Part shown: piece after piece, positions 50,873-59,130 of the stretch | How positions within the stretch are numbered: the first letter of the stretch is position 1 | Layout: each line of letters begins with the position of its first letter | From: Terrabacter sp. MAHUQ-38 | GTDB lineage: Bacteria; Actinomycetota; Actinomycetes; Actinomycetales; Dermatophilaceae | Length of the DNA: 64,000 nt | Assembly: GCF_014518425.1 (NCBI RefSeq) | Contig: NZ_JACVCU010000001.1 | Coordinates: 558,001 to 622,000 of the forward strand | Direction of reading: 5' to 3' | Made by a program: the position numbers and the translations under genes | The notes under the pieces: model-generated | Seen by the model: the letters and a program-made list of their open reading frames with translations, nothing else | Databases searched by the model: none | Told to the model about the DNA's origin: nothing

Positions 50873-51775
50873 CTACTTGACGGAGCCGGCGGTGAGGCCG
50901 CCGACGAGGTGCTTCTCGATGATCGCGAAGAGGATGACGACCGGCACGACGGCGATGACCGACGCCGCGAAGAGCTGGTCCCAGTGCTGCTCGTAGCCGG
51001 TGATGTAGGCGCGCATGCCGACCGTGAGCGGTTTCTTGTCGTCGTCGATCATGAGTGTCAGCGCCACGACGTACTCGTTCCACGCGGCGATGAAGGTGAA
51101 GATCGTCGCGGTCACGAGGCCGGGCAGGGTCAGCGGCAGCATGACCCGGCGCAGCACCTGCCAGCGGCCCGCGCCGTCGAGCGCCGCCGCCTCCTCCACC
51201 TCGAGCGGGATCGAGGCGAAGAAGCCGTGCAGGATCCAGATCGCGAAGGCGAGGTTGAACGCAGCGTTCGTGATGATGAGCGCGCCGTACGTGTTGATCA
51301 TGTTGAGCTCGAAGAACTGCCGGTAGAGGCCGACGACGAGCGACGTGGGCGCGAACATCTGCGTCACGAGCACGAGCAACAGGAACGCCCCGCGTCCCGG
51401 GAAGCGGTGCCGGGCCGTCATGAACGCCGCCGGGATCGCGACGACGATGACGATGACCGTCGAGCCTGCCGCGACGATGAGCGAGGTCTTGAGCCAGGCC
51501 AGGAACCGCTCGTCGCCGAGCACCTGCGCGTAGGTGTCCCACTGCCAGACCTTCGGCAGGATCGTCGCGGGGGTGCTCTTGACGTCGCTGCTCGTGCGCA
51601 GCGAGTCGAGCACCATGACGAGGTAGGGCGCGAGAAAGACGAACGCGACGAGCGCTCCGCCGACCGCCATGAGGATCCGCTTGCGCCGCTTGGGGTCCCG
51701 AGGTGCCGAGGTCGAACTGCCCTGCGGCGCAGGCGTTCCCGCCGATGGGGGGGTAGAGACCGTGGTCGAGGTCAT
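50873..51775 (-). CDS. Carbohydrate ABC permease, MalG type
   Basis: A 300-residue CUT1 permease. A Ser/Thr/Pro-rich cytosolic N-terminus precedes six helices, with the EAA loop LEVEEAAALDGAGRWQVLRRVMLPLTLPG. It ends in GLTAGSVK, a common MalG-type C-terminus. Its start overlaps the partner permease stop by 4 bp. The 3' end converges with the GT-C-like gene (3-bp gap). Confidence 0.94.
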   Translation of the reverse strand: MTSTTVSTPPSAGTPAPQGSSTSAPRDPKRRKRILMAVGGALVAFVFLAPYLVMVLDSLRTSSDVKSTPATILPKVWQWDTYAQVLGDERFLAWLKTSLIVAAGSTVIVIVVAIPAAFMTARHRFPGRGAFLLLVLVTQMFAPTSLVVGLYRQFFELNMINTYGALIITNAAFNLAFAIWILHGFFASIPLEVEEAAALDGAGRWQVLRRVMLPLTLPGLVTATIFTFIAAWNEYVVALTLMIDDDKKPLTVGMRAYITGYEQHWDQLFAASVIAVVPVVILFAIIEKHLVGGLTAGSVK

Positions 51776-52785
51776 CGGCTCGTCTCCTCACGCCAGTTGA
51801 TGATCTTCAGGTAGATGGCCACGACGACGAGGATGAGCAGGACGTTGAAGATGCCCGCGGCGGCGGACATGCCGACGTCCTTCTCCTGGCTCTTGAACGC
51901 CAGCTTGTACATGAACGTGATCGTCGTGTCGTGCAGGTAGCCGGGGTTCCGGTCGTTGAGCGTGTAGATGATCGGGAAGCTGTTGAAGACGTAGATGACG
52001 TTGAGCACCGTCGCGATCATCAACGCCGGGCGCATGAGCGGCAGCGTGATGTTCCAGTAGCGCTGCCACGGGCTCGCGCCGTCGACGGTCGCGGCCTCCA
52101 TGACGTCGTCGGGGATCGCGCCGAGGCCGGCGATGAACACGAAGATCGTGAACGGCAGCGACACGAAGACGCCGACGACGACCATCGAGAACATCGTCCA
52201 GCTGTCGTTGCCGAGGAAGTCGATCGGCGTGCTGATCAGGTGCAGGCCCTGCAGGACGTGGTTGATGATCCCGTAGTTGTAGTCGTAGAGCAGCACGAAG
52301 AGCTGGCTCGTGATGATGAGCGAGGCAGCCCACGGGATGATGACGGCCCAGCGTACGAAGCGCCGCCCCGGAAACGGCTTCACGAGGAACTGCGCCAGGG
52401 CCAGGCCGATGACGATCGTGACCGCGACGACGGCGACCACCCACACGACGGTGTTGAGCAGGACCGTGCCGAGGTCGGGGTGGGCCAGGACCTTGGCGTA
52501 GTTGTCCCAGCCGGCATCGCCCTTGCGCAGGCCCGTGATCGAGTACTCCCCGCGTGAGGCGTCGAAGAGCTTGATCGCCGGGTAGAGCACGACGCCGAGG
52601 ATGAGCGCGAGCGCCGGCGCGAGCCAGAGCAGCGCGACGAGGGGGTGGACCTGGCCGATGCGGCCGGCCCGCCTGCGACGGGACGGGCGGGACGGCATAC
52701 GGGAGCCGGGGTCCCCCGACCCCGCAGCTGCGGCGGGGTCGGGGGTCACGGTGGTGCGCTCGGTCATCGCGGACGCGAACCTCAT
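51772..52785 (-). CDS. Carbohydrate ABC permease, MalF type
   Basis: A 337-residue CUT1 permease: a 50-residue polar N-terminus, then helices (first VALLWLAPALALILGVVLYPAIKLF) and the EAA loop DDVMEAATVDGASPWQRYWNITLPLMRP. ATG 52785 overlaps the binding-protein stop (ATGA); a second in-frame ATG, 18 bp later, is possible. Confidence 0.93.
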   Translation of the reverse strand: MRFASAMTERTTVTPDPAAAAGSGDPGSRMPSRPSRRRRAGRIGQVHPLVALLWLAPALALILGVVLYPAIKLFDASRGEYSITGLRKGDAGWDNYAKVLAHPDLGTVLLNTVVWVVAVVAVTIVIGLALAQFLVKPFPGRRFVRWAVIIPWAASLIITSQLFVLLYDYNYGIINHVLQGLHLISTPIDFLGNDSWTMFSMVVVGVFVSLPFTIFVFIAGLGAIPDDVMEAATVDGASPWQRYWNITLPLMRPALMIATVLNVIYVFNSFPIIYTLNDRNPGYLHDTTITFMYKLAFKSQEKDVGMSAAAGIFNVLLILVVVAIYLKIINWREETSR

Positions 52786-54047
52786 CCGCCGTTTTCGGCG
52801 GTCTGCTGGAGCTTGTCGAGCACGGCCTTCGGGTCGCCGGTCATGGCCGCGCCGAGGTTCTGCTGGACGGCGAGCTTGACCTTGTCCCACGTCGGGTCGT
52901 CGGTCGGCGTCAGCTGCGCGTTGGGCAGGGTGTCGAGGTAGACCTTGAGCTTCGTCTCGCCGGCGAACGCCTCGACACCGGACTTCGTGACCGGGAGGAA
53001 GCCCTCGGCCTTGATGAACGTGTTGACCTGGTCGGGCTGGTAGTAGAGCTCGTAGAAGGCCTTGACCGCCTTCTCGTTGCCCGGCTTCTTGAAGGCCATG
53101 AGGTAGTCGGTGACGCCGAAGGTCTTGCTCTCGGAGCCGTCGTTGGTCGGGAACGGCGCGACGCCGTAGTCGACCTTCTTGTCCTTGTCGAGGTCGGCCG
53201 CCAGCGGGCTGAAGCCGATGACCATGCCGGCCTTGCCGGACTTGAAGAGGTCGAACGCGTCAGCGCGGTTGGTGCGGGCCGGGTTGTTCTGCGTGAGCTT
53301 CGCGTCGGTCAGCTTCTTGAGGAAGGCCAGAGTCTCGACGTTCTTGTCGGAGTTGATCGTCCACTTCCCGCCGTCCTTCCACGTGCCGCCGTTGTTGAAC
53401 AGCCACATGGAGAACTCGCCCTGCGACTCCTCCGGTCCGAGGGGGAGGGCATAGCCGACGTTGCCACCACCGAGCGCGGTGATCTTCTTGGCGTCCGCCT
53501 CGAGCTCGGCCCACGTCTTCGGCGGCTCGTTGATGCCGGCCTGCTTGAAGAGCGCCTTGTTGTAGAAGAAGGCGCGGGCCGACGACAGGTCGGGGAAGCC
53601 GTAGAACTTGCCGTCGTACGTGCCGTACTTGACGAAGGTGTCGAGGATGTCGCTCTTGACGCTCGCCGGCAGGACGGCGTCGGAGTCGTACAGGAGGCCG
53701 TCCTTCGCGTAGCTGGCGTACGCGTTGAGGTTGAGGATGTCGGGCGCCTGGTTGTTCTGGATCATCGTCGAGGACTGCTGGTCGATGTTGTCCCAGCTGA
53801 CGACCTGCACCTCGAGGGTGTAGCCGGTCTTCTCCTTGTACGCCTTGGCGAAGGCGTCCCAGAACGCCTTGGTGTGGTCCTTCGAGTACTCGGCCGCGAC
53901 GAGCTTGATCGTCTTGACCTCCTCCCCACCGGTGGAGCCTCCCGCGCCGCCGGCGTTGCCGGCTCCGGTGCCACCGCCACAGGCCCCGAGGGCGAGGCCC
54001 GCGATGGCCAGACCCGCGACGACCACAGAGTTCTTCATCGACCTCAT
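52782..54047 (-). CDS. Extracellular sugar-binding lipoprotein (SBP family 1)
   Basis: A 421-residue binding protein with signal peptide and lipobox (LAIAGLALGACGGG). The mature part is MalE-like (AFAKAYKEKTGYTLEVQVVSWDNIDQQSSTMIQNNQAPDILN, FKSGKAGMVIGFSPLAADL). It is the first gene of an operon without an ATPase. It is beside the DeoR regulator, SIS enzyme, aldolase and kinase genes, suggesting that its ligand feeds that amino-sugar pathway. AAGGAG is 4 nt before ATG 54047; ATG 54038 is the alternative. Confidence 0.92.
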   Translation of the reverse strand: MRSMKNSVVVAGLAIAGLALGACGGGTGAGNAGGAGGSTGGEEVKTIKLVAAEYSKDHTKAFWDAFAKAYKEKTGYTLEVQVVSWDNIDQQSSTMIQNNQAPDILNLNAYASYAKDGLLYDSDAVLPASVKSDILDTFVKYGTYDGKFYGFPDLSSARAFFYNKALFKQAGINEPPKTWAELEADAKKITALGGGNVGYALPLGPEESQGEFSMWLFNNGGTWKDGGKWTINSDKNVETLAFLKKLTDAKLTQNNPARTNRADAFDLFKSGKAGMVIGFSPLAADLDKDKKVDYGVAPFPTNDGSESKTFGVTDYLMAFKKPGNEKAVKAFYELYYQPDQVNTFIKAEGFLPVTKSGVEAFAGETKLKVYLDTLPNAQLTPTDDPTWDKVKLAVQQNLGAAMTGDPKAVLDKLQQTAENGG

Positions 54048-54081
54048 GTCTCTCCTTGGTTCGGTGCCGGGGTGGTTGGCG

Positions 54082-54147
54082 GCGTGATCACGCGCCTACC
54101 CGTCACACGGTGACGCCCAACCTAGAGCGGGATTCTGCGCACCGCAA
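54082..54147 (-). promoter_or_regulatory. Promoter with two palindromes before the sugar-binding lipoprotein
   Basis: Minus strand: TTGCGG (54147-54142), 17-bp spacer, TAGGTT (54124-54119). The inverted repeat CGTCAC-ACG-GTGACG (54101-54115) lies at the expected start of transcription, and a perfect 12-bp palindrome GCGTGATCACGC (54082-54093) follows in the leader. Both are candidate repressor or activator sites. Confidence 0.65.
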
Positions 54148-54210
54148 GACCAAAGGTGACTGAAATTTGGCTCAATCAATCACAATCACGCATCGCCACT
54201 GCGCGACTCG

Positions 54211-55011
54211 CTAGACCTGGTGGACCTCGACGCCCGCGTCGCGCAGCGCCTCGACCTCGGCCCGGTCTGCGCCCACGGTAGTGACGAGGTGGTCGATGCG
54301 CTCGGCAGGACAGATCGAGGCGAAGGTGCGCGTGCCGAGCTTCTCTCCGGTCGCGACGCAGATGACCTGCTTCGAGCGCTCGATCATCGTGCGGATGATG
54401 GCGGCCTCCTCCTCGTGCCGGCAGGTCGCGCCCTCGCGCGCGGAGAGGCCGTTGACCCCGACGACCGCGACATCGAGCCAGAGCTGGTGCAGCACGAGCT
54501 GCGCGAGCGGTCCGGTCACCTCGTAGGACTCGGGCCGCGCGACGCCGCCGAGCGAGACGCACTGCACGTGCGGGCGCAGCACGGCCTCGGTCGCGATGTT
54601 GAGCGCGTTGGTCACGATGGTGATCTCGCCGTCGCTCGCGAGGTCCTCGCGCGCCGTGATGGCCCGCGAGGTGGCGGTCGTCGTCGTGCCGCCGTTGAGC
54701 CCGATGACCTGGCCCGTGCGCACGAGCGCGGCCGCCGCCTCGGCCACGCGCGCCCGGTCGTCGTCCGCGCGCCCGCTCCGGTAGCGGTAGGGGAGCTCGT
54801 AGGCCACCGAGGTCGCGACTACCCCGCCGTGGTTGCGGGCGACGAGCTGCCGCTTGGCGAGCTCGGAGAAGTCGCGGCGGATGGTCGCCTCGCTGACGCC
54901 CAGCAGCTCGGAGGCCTCGCCGACTCCGAGACGGCCGACGGTGGCGAGCCGGTCGAGCATGATCGACCAGCGGCTGGCGCGGTTACGGGCGAGATCGCTG
55001 TCTTCGGTCAC
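54211..55011 (-). CDS. DeoR-family transcriptional regulator
   Basis: A 266-residue DeoR regulator. The helix-turn-helix is MLDRLATVGRLGVGEASELLGVSEATIRRDFSELAKRQLVARNHGGV. The sugar-phosphate sensor domain has GLNGGTTTTATSRAI and VTNALNIATE. Effectors in this family are phosphorylated sugars. GTG 55011 is preceded by TATGGT ending 6 nt upstream, so the mRNA is probably leaderless. It is divergent from the SIS gene and lies between the importer operon and the catabolic genes. Confidence 0.93.
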   Translation of the reverse strand: MTEDSDLARNRASRWSIMLDRLATVGRLGVGEASELLGVSEATIRRDFSELAKRQLVARNHGGVVATSVAYELPYRYRSGRADDDRARVAEAAAALVRTGQVIGLNGGTTTTATSRAITAREDLASDGEITIVTNALNIATEAVLRPHVQCVSLGGVARPESYEVTGPLAQLVLHQLWLDVAVVGVNGLSAREGATCRHEEEAAIIRTMIERSKQVICVATGEKLGTRTFASICPAERIDHLVTTVGADRAEVEALRDAGVEVHQV

Positions 55012-55040
55012 GGGCTGACCATACCGCGCAGTTCGAGCAA

Positions 55041-55085
55041 TAGACATGTGCATCTATGCGCGTTTAGGCTACGTTTCGATCAAAC
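55041..55085 (+). promoter_or_regulatory. Promoter and candidate DeoR operator of the SIS-domain gene
   Basis: TAGACA (55041-55046), 18-bp spacer, TAGGCT (55065-55070). Inverted repeat GTTT-N5-AAAC (55073-55085, core CGATC) lies at the expected start of transcription; TAGA-N8-TCTA (55041-55056) overlaps the -35. Confidence 0.5.
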
Positions 55086-55135
55086 ACAGTCACGGCGCCA
55101 CGGCCCCGTGCCGTCACGACGTCCGGAGTCCAACG

Positions 55136-56035
55136 ATGCCGCAGAACCAGCACCTCGCCCAGGAGATCGCCACCCAGCCCGACGACTGGGAGCGGGTCGT
55201 CGGCCGACTCGCCACGGTCGCCGAGCGCCTACCGCAGCCGGGCGAGCGCGTCGCCACGATCGGCTGCGGCACGTCGTGGTTCATGGGCCAGGCGTATGCC
55301 GCACGGCGTGAGGAGCTCGGGCAGGGCGTCACCGACGCGTATGCCGCCTCGGAGCACCGCCTGAGCCGCGGTTACGACCGCGTCGTCGTGATCAGCCGCT
55401 CCGGCACGACGACCGAGGTCATCGAGGTCGTCGAGGCGTTGCGCGCCTCCGGTACGCCGCACGTGTCGATCGTGGCGACCGCCCGGACGCCGGTCGTCGA
55501 GCAGTCCGCCGCGACCATCCTGCTCGACGACGTCGACGAGCAGAGCGTGGTGCAGACGCGGTTCGCCACGACGACCCTCGCACTGCTCCGCGCGTCCCTC
55601 GGCGAGGACCTCGCACCGGTGGCGGCGCAGGCCCGCGCCGTGCTCGCGGAGGAGGCGTCGGCGGCATACGGCCGGCTCGCCCTGGCCGAGCAGGTCACCT
55701 TCCTCGGGCGCGGCTGGACCGGCGGGATCGCCAACGAGGCGGCGCTCAAGCTGCGCGAGTCGGCACAGTTCTGGTCCGAGGCCTACCCGGCGATGGAGTA
55801 CCGCCACGGCCCGATCAGCATCGCCGCCCCCGGCCGGGTCGTGTGGGCCTTCGGCGAGGTGCCCGAGGGCCTCGCGGACCAGGTGCGGGCCGCCGGCGCG
55901 CACTTCGAGCACCGCGACATCGACCCGCTCGCCGACCTCGTGCGCCTGCACCGCCTGTGCCTCGCGAAGGCCGACGCGGCCGGTCTCGACGCCGACGCCC
56001 CCCGCCACCTCACGCGCAGCATCGTCCTCACCTGA
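55136..56035 (+). CDS. SIS-domain sugar isomerase/deaminase, AgaS-like
   Basis: A 299-residue protein with two SIS (sugar isomerase) domains. The first has IGCGTSWFMGQAYAARREELG and VVVISRSGTTTEVIEVVEAL; the second has FLGRGWTGGIANEAALKLRESAQFWSEAYPAMEYRHGPIS. AgaS/GlmS-type proteins of this class isomerise and deaminate hexosamine-6-phosphates. Neighbouring aldolase and kinase genes favour galactosamine-6-phosphate to tagatose-6-phosphate. E. coli AgaS is about 384 residues, so this is a shorter form. ATG 55136 follows CCGGAG. Confidence 0.85.
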   Translation: MPQNQHLAQEIATQPDDWERVVGRLATVAERLPQPGERVATIGCGTSWFMGQAYAARREELGQGVTDAYAASEHRLSRGYDRVVVISRSGTTTEVIEVVEALRASGTPHVSIVATARTPVVEQSAATILLDDVDEQSVVQTRFATTTLALLRASLGEDLAPVAAQARAVLAEEASAAYGRLALAEQVTFLGRGWTGGIANEAALKLRESAQFWSEAYPAMEYRHGPISIAAPGRVVWAFGEVPEGLADQVRAAGAHFEHRDIDPLADLVRLHRLCLAKADAAGLDADAPRHLTRSIVLT

Positions 56036-56068
56036 CCCCCGCCCTCCCCTCGGGCTCGCCCGCCGAAT

Positions 56069-56240
56069 CGCGCGCTCCAGCCCTGAGCGCGCGGTTCAAC
56101 CCGAGGCGCGTGACATTTCGCGCGCCTCACGGACGTTTCGCGCGCTCAATCCAGAAGCGCGCGATCCGGACCCGAGCGCGTGACATCTCGCGCGCCCAGA
56201 ACCTGTTTCGCGCGCTCAGGTCAGGAGCGCGCGAAACAGG
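56069..56240. repeat. Alternating palindrome array, locus 2
   Basis: Five palindromes in order A-B-A-B-A between convergent genes. A: 56069-56093, 56138-56164, 56202-56240. B: 56103-56128 (26 bp, no loop, two imperfect pairs) and 56176-56195. The last A unit has a perfect 16-bp stem (CCTGTTTCGCGCGCTC and its complement) with a 7-nt loop, ending 1 bp from the aldolase stop, so it probably also terminates transcription. Sequences match locus 1 at 20.2 kb. Confidence 0.88.
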
Positions 56241-56241
56241 G

Positions 56242-57075
56242 TCAGCGGAGGGCGAGGAGCTGCAGGAGGCGGGCGGCCTCGTCGGTGACCGCGTCGCGGG
56301 CCGCGCCGAGGTAGACCCTCGTGTCCACGGTCGGCGACTGCTCGAGACGGCCGGTCATCGCGCGCGTGAAGACCTGGTTGAGGTGCGTCGCGATGTTGAC
56401 CTTCGTCATGCCCGCCCGCACCGCCGCGACGAGGCCGTCGTCGGGGACGCCCGACGAGCCGTGCAGCACGAGCGGCACCGGCACCGAGTCGCGCAGTGCC
56501 GCAATGAGGTCCGTGTCGAGCTCGGCGGTCCGGTCGGTCATGGCGTGACTGCTGCCGACGGCGACCGCCAGTGCGTCGACACCCGTCTCGGCGACGAACC
56601 GGGCGGCGGCCGCGGGATCGGTGCGGGCCCCCGGGGCGTGCACGCCGTCCTTGCCCCCCACCTCACCGAGCTCGGCCTCGATGCTCATGCCGGCGCCGCG
56701 GCACAGCTCGACGACGCGCCGGGTGGCGGCGCGGTTCTCCTCGTCGGGCAGCGTCGACCCGTCGAACATGACCGACGTGAGCCCGAGCCGCACCGCCTCC
56801 GCGACGAGGTCGGCGTCCTCGGCGTGGTCGAGGTGGACGACGACGGGCTGGTCGCACGCGTCGGCGATCGCGAGCGTCGCGGCCGCGAGGGGCGCGAGCG
56901 ACCCGTGGTAGCGGACGCAGTTCTCCGAGATCTGCATGACGACCGGGAGGCGGACGCGTTCGGCCGCGGCGGCGTACGCCTCGGCGTGCTCGATCTGGAC
57001 GACGTTGAAGGCCGCGACGGCACGCCCGGCGGCTGACGCCTCCGCAAGCAGGGGCGTGAGGGGCGAACGGCTCAC
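56242..57075 (-). CDS. Class II fructose/tagatose-bisphosphate aldolase
   Basis: A 277-residue class II aldolase (GatY/KbaY/Fba family). The zinc and substrate residues are visible in VVVHLDHAEDADLV, MSIEAELGEVGG, VGSSHAMTD and PLVLHGSSGVPDD. It would split tagatose-1,6-bisphosphate or fructose-1,6-bisphosphate into triose phosphates. GTG 57075 has a GAGGAG ribosome binding site 8 nt upstream and overlaps the kinase stop. It is the last gene of a three-gene operon. Confidence 0.9.
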   Translation of the reverse strand: MSRSPLTPLLAEASAAGRAVAAFNVVQIEHAEAYAAAAERVRLPVVMQISENCVRYHGSLAPLAAATLAIADACDQPVVVHLDHAEDADLVAEAVRLGLTSVMFDGSTLPDEENRAATRRVVELCRGAGMSIEAELGEVGGKDGVHAPGARTDPAAAARFVAETGVDALAVAVGSSHAMTDRTAELDTDLIAALRDSVPVPLVLHGSSGVPDDGLVAAVRAGMTKVNIATHLNQVFTRAMTGRLEQSPTVDTRVYLGAARDAVTDEAARLLQLLALR

Positions 57076-58022
57076 GGACGGATCTCCTCGATCTCGACGG
57101 TGGGGAGCAGGCGGTCGACGTCGGCGGGGTCGACGGAGCCGGCGACGGGCTGGAGGACGGCGGCGGCGGACCACGCGATGCCGCGACGCAGCGCAGCCGC
57201 CCAGGCGTCACGGCCCTGCGGCATCCCGTCCTCGAGGTCGGCCGCGAGCGCGGCGGTGAGGGCGTCACCGGCGCCCGTGGGGTTGCCCGACAGCGGACGG
57301 CGAAGGTGGGCGCGCAGGGCGACGTCCTCGTGGACGAGGACGAGACCGTTGGTGCCGTCGCTGACGACGGCCGCACCCGCGCCCGCGACGACGAGGGCCC
57401 GGGCCGCGCCGGGGACGCTCGGCACCTCACCCCTTCCGAGACCGGTCAGCGTGACGGCCGCTTCGACCCGGTTGGGTTTCACGAGCTCGGGGGCGGCACC
57501 GAGGGCGCGGGTGAGCGGGACGCCGCTGACGTCGAGGACGACCCGAAGGCCGGCCTCGCGCGCCAGGAGGGTGACGCGGCGGACGAGGTTCGGGTCGGTC
57601 CCGGGCGGGAGGCTGCCCGACACCGTGAGCACGCTCGCGTCGGGCGCCAGCCTCACGAGCTCGTCGGCGAGGCGGTCCCAGACCCGCTGCGACTGGCCGA
57701 AGCCCGGCTCGTTGAGCAAGGTCGCGCGGCCGTCCGCCTCGACGACGGCCACCGAGCGCCGCGTCGGGCAGGGTGAGCTGACCAGGCGGTGTGGCACCCG
57801 GCGGGCGTCCAGGTCGGACGCGAAGAGGCCGGTGTCGAGCTCACCCACGGGCGCGACGGCCACCGCCGGTCGGCCCATGGCCGTGAGCACCGCGGCGACG
57901 TTGAGGCCCTTGCCCCCGGCCCGCTCGCTGACCGAGCCGACGCGGTGGGACTCCCCGAGCGCGACGGATGTGACGGCATACGTGATGTCGAGCGCCGGGT
58001 TCGGCGTCAGCGTGAGGATCAT
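57072..58022 (-). CDS. Sugar-phosphate kinase, LacC/FruK family
   Basis: A 316-residue PfkB kinase of the tagatose-6-phosphate/1-phosphofructokinase branch. It begins ILTLTPNPALDITY and has GGKGLNVAAVLTAMG and SGSLPPGTDPNLV. The catalytic loop is SGNPTGAGDALTAALAADL, where Asp is the base. With the aldolase it would turn tagatose-6-phosphate (or fructose-1-phosphate) into triose phosphates. Its stop overlaps the aldolase start and its own start overlaps the ROK gene stop. Confidence 0.92.
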   Translation of the reverse strand: MILTLTPNPALDITYAVTSVALGESHRVGSVSERAGGKGLNVAAVLTAMGRPAVAVAPVGELDTGLFASDLDARRVPHRLVSSPCPTRRSVAVVEADGRATLLNEPGFGQSQRVWDRLADELVRLAPDASVLTVSGSLPPGTDPNLVRRVTLLAREAGLRVVLDVSGVPLTRALGAAPELVKPNRVEAAVTLTGLGRGEVPSVPGAARALVVAGAGAAVVSDGTNGLVLVHEDVALRAHLRRPLSGNPTGAGDALTAALAADLEDGMPQGRDAWAAALRRGIAWSAAAVLQPVAGSVDPADVDRLLPTVEIEEIRP

Positions 58023-58924
58023 CGACCGACGAGGTCGAGCGCTATGGTCGCGGCGCCGAGCGAGCCGGCGCGGTCGCCGAGGGCTGCGGCCTCGACGGCG
58101 ACGTCGTCGCGGCCGCCCAGGCGGACTGTCAGCGCGTCCCGGAGCGGGTCGAGGAGGGTGTCGCCCGCGTGGACGAGGCCGCCACCGATGAGGACGAGCT
58201 CGGTGCCGGCGGCCGCGACGACCGGGGCGACCATGATCGCCAGGGCGTCGATCGCCTCCTGCCAGATGCGACGGGCTTCGGGCTCGCCGGCGTCGGCGCG
58301 ACGGGCCACCTCCTCGGCGTCACCGACCATGCCGGTGGCCTCGGACCAGCGGCGTCCGATCGCTCCGGCACTCGACAGGGCCTCGAGGCAGCCGCGCTGG
58401 CCGCAGGCGCACGCGGGGCCGTCGGGAACGACGACGATGTGACCGATCTCGCCGGTCCAGAGGGAGCCGGTGACGAGCTGGCCGCGGCAGAGGATCGCGC
58501 TCGCGAGGCCGGTGCCGAGGGGGACGAAGAGCACGTTGTCCGCCTCTCGCGCCGCGCCGAGCCGGTGCTCGGCGAGCAACCCCGAACGCACGTCGTGCCC
58601 GATGGCGACCGGCACGTCGACGTGGGCGCTGATGCCGCCGCGCAGGTCGAGGTCGCGCCAGCCGAGATTGGCCGACCAGACGCCGATGCCCGCCACGTCG
58701 TCGACGAGCCCGGGCACGGCGACGCCGACCGCGAGAAGCTCCACGGCGTCGTCGGCGCGTGCGGTCAGCTCGACCACGGACTTGGCGGCGACCTCGCCGA
58801 GCTGAGGGCCGACGTCCTCGGGTGTCGGTCGCACCGCCTCTGCGAGGACCTGCCCGTCGGGCGCCACGAGGACCGACTTGACCCGGGTGCCACCGACGTC
58901 GATCCCGACCACTGCTTCGCGCAT
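58019..58924 (-). CDS. ROK-family sugar kinase
   Basis: A 301-residue ROK protein without a helix-turn-helix, so a kinase rather than a repressor. The ATP motif is VGIDVGGTRVKSVLVAPDG. The catalytic Asp lies in AIGHDVRSGLLAEH. The zinc motif is CACGQRGCLEALSS, and GEIGHIVV and VLIGGGLVHAG are conserved. It probably phosphorylates glucose or an N-acetyl/amino hexose entering the pathway. ATG 58924 is used; GTG 58927 is equally likely because a -10 box, TAGACT, ends 7 nt upstream of it. It is the first gene of the kinase-kinase-aldolase operon. Confidence 0.92.
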   Translation of the reverse strand: MREAVVGIDVGGTRVKSVLVAPDGQVLAEAVRPTPEDVGPQLGEVAAKSVVELTARADDAVELLAVGVAVPGLVDDVAGIGVWSANLGWRDLDLRGGISAHVDVPVAIGHDVRSGLLAEHRLGAAREADNVLFVPLGTGLASAILCRGQLVTGSLWTGEIGHIVVVPDGPACACGQRGCLEALSSAGAIGRRWSEATGMVGDAEEVARRADAGEPEARRIWQEAIDALAIMVAPVVAAAGTELVLIGGGLVHAGDTLLDPLRDALTVRLGGRDDVAVEAAALGDRAGSLGAATIALDLVGR

Positions 58925-58934
58925 CACGCCGCGC

Positions 58935-58976
58935 AGTCTATGCGCAATACTGCACGGCTCAACACCTGATCGATCA
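58935..58976 (-). promoter_or_regulatory. Promoter of the ROK-kinase-aldolase operon
   Basis: Minus strand: TTGAGC (58962-58957), 16-bp spacer, TAGACT (58940-58935). A perfect 10-bp palindrome, TGATCGATCA (58967-58976), lies just upstream of the -35 and shares the core CGATCA with the site before the SIS gene. Confidence 0.5.
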
Positions 58977-59130
58977 CATTCGGACACATCCAGGGACGCT
59001 CGAGCACGCTCCCCACCCTGCCACCGACCGCCTCCCTCCGCTCGCGAAGCGGGCAGGCTCTCGCCGCCATCGGCGAAGGAGACAGGGCAACCCGGTTGCG
59101 GCGGGGGGCGATCGGGACGACGCTGCCCGC

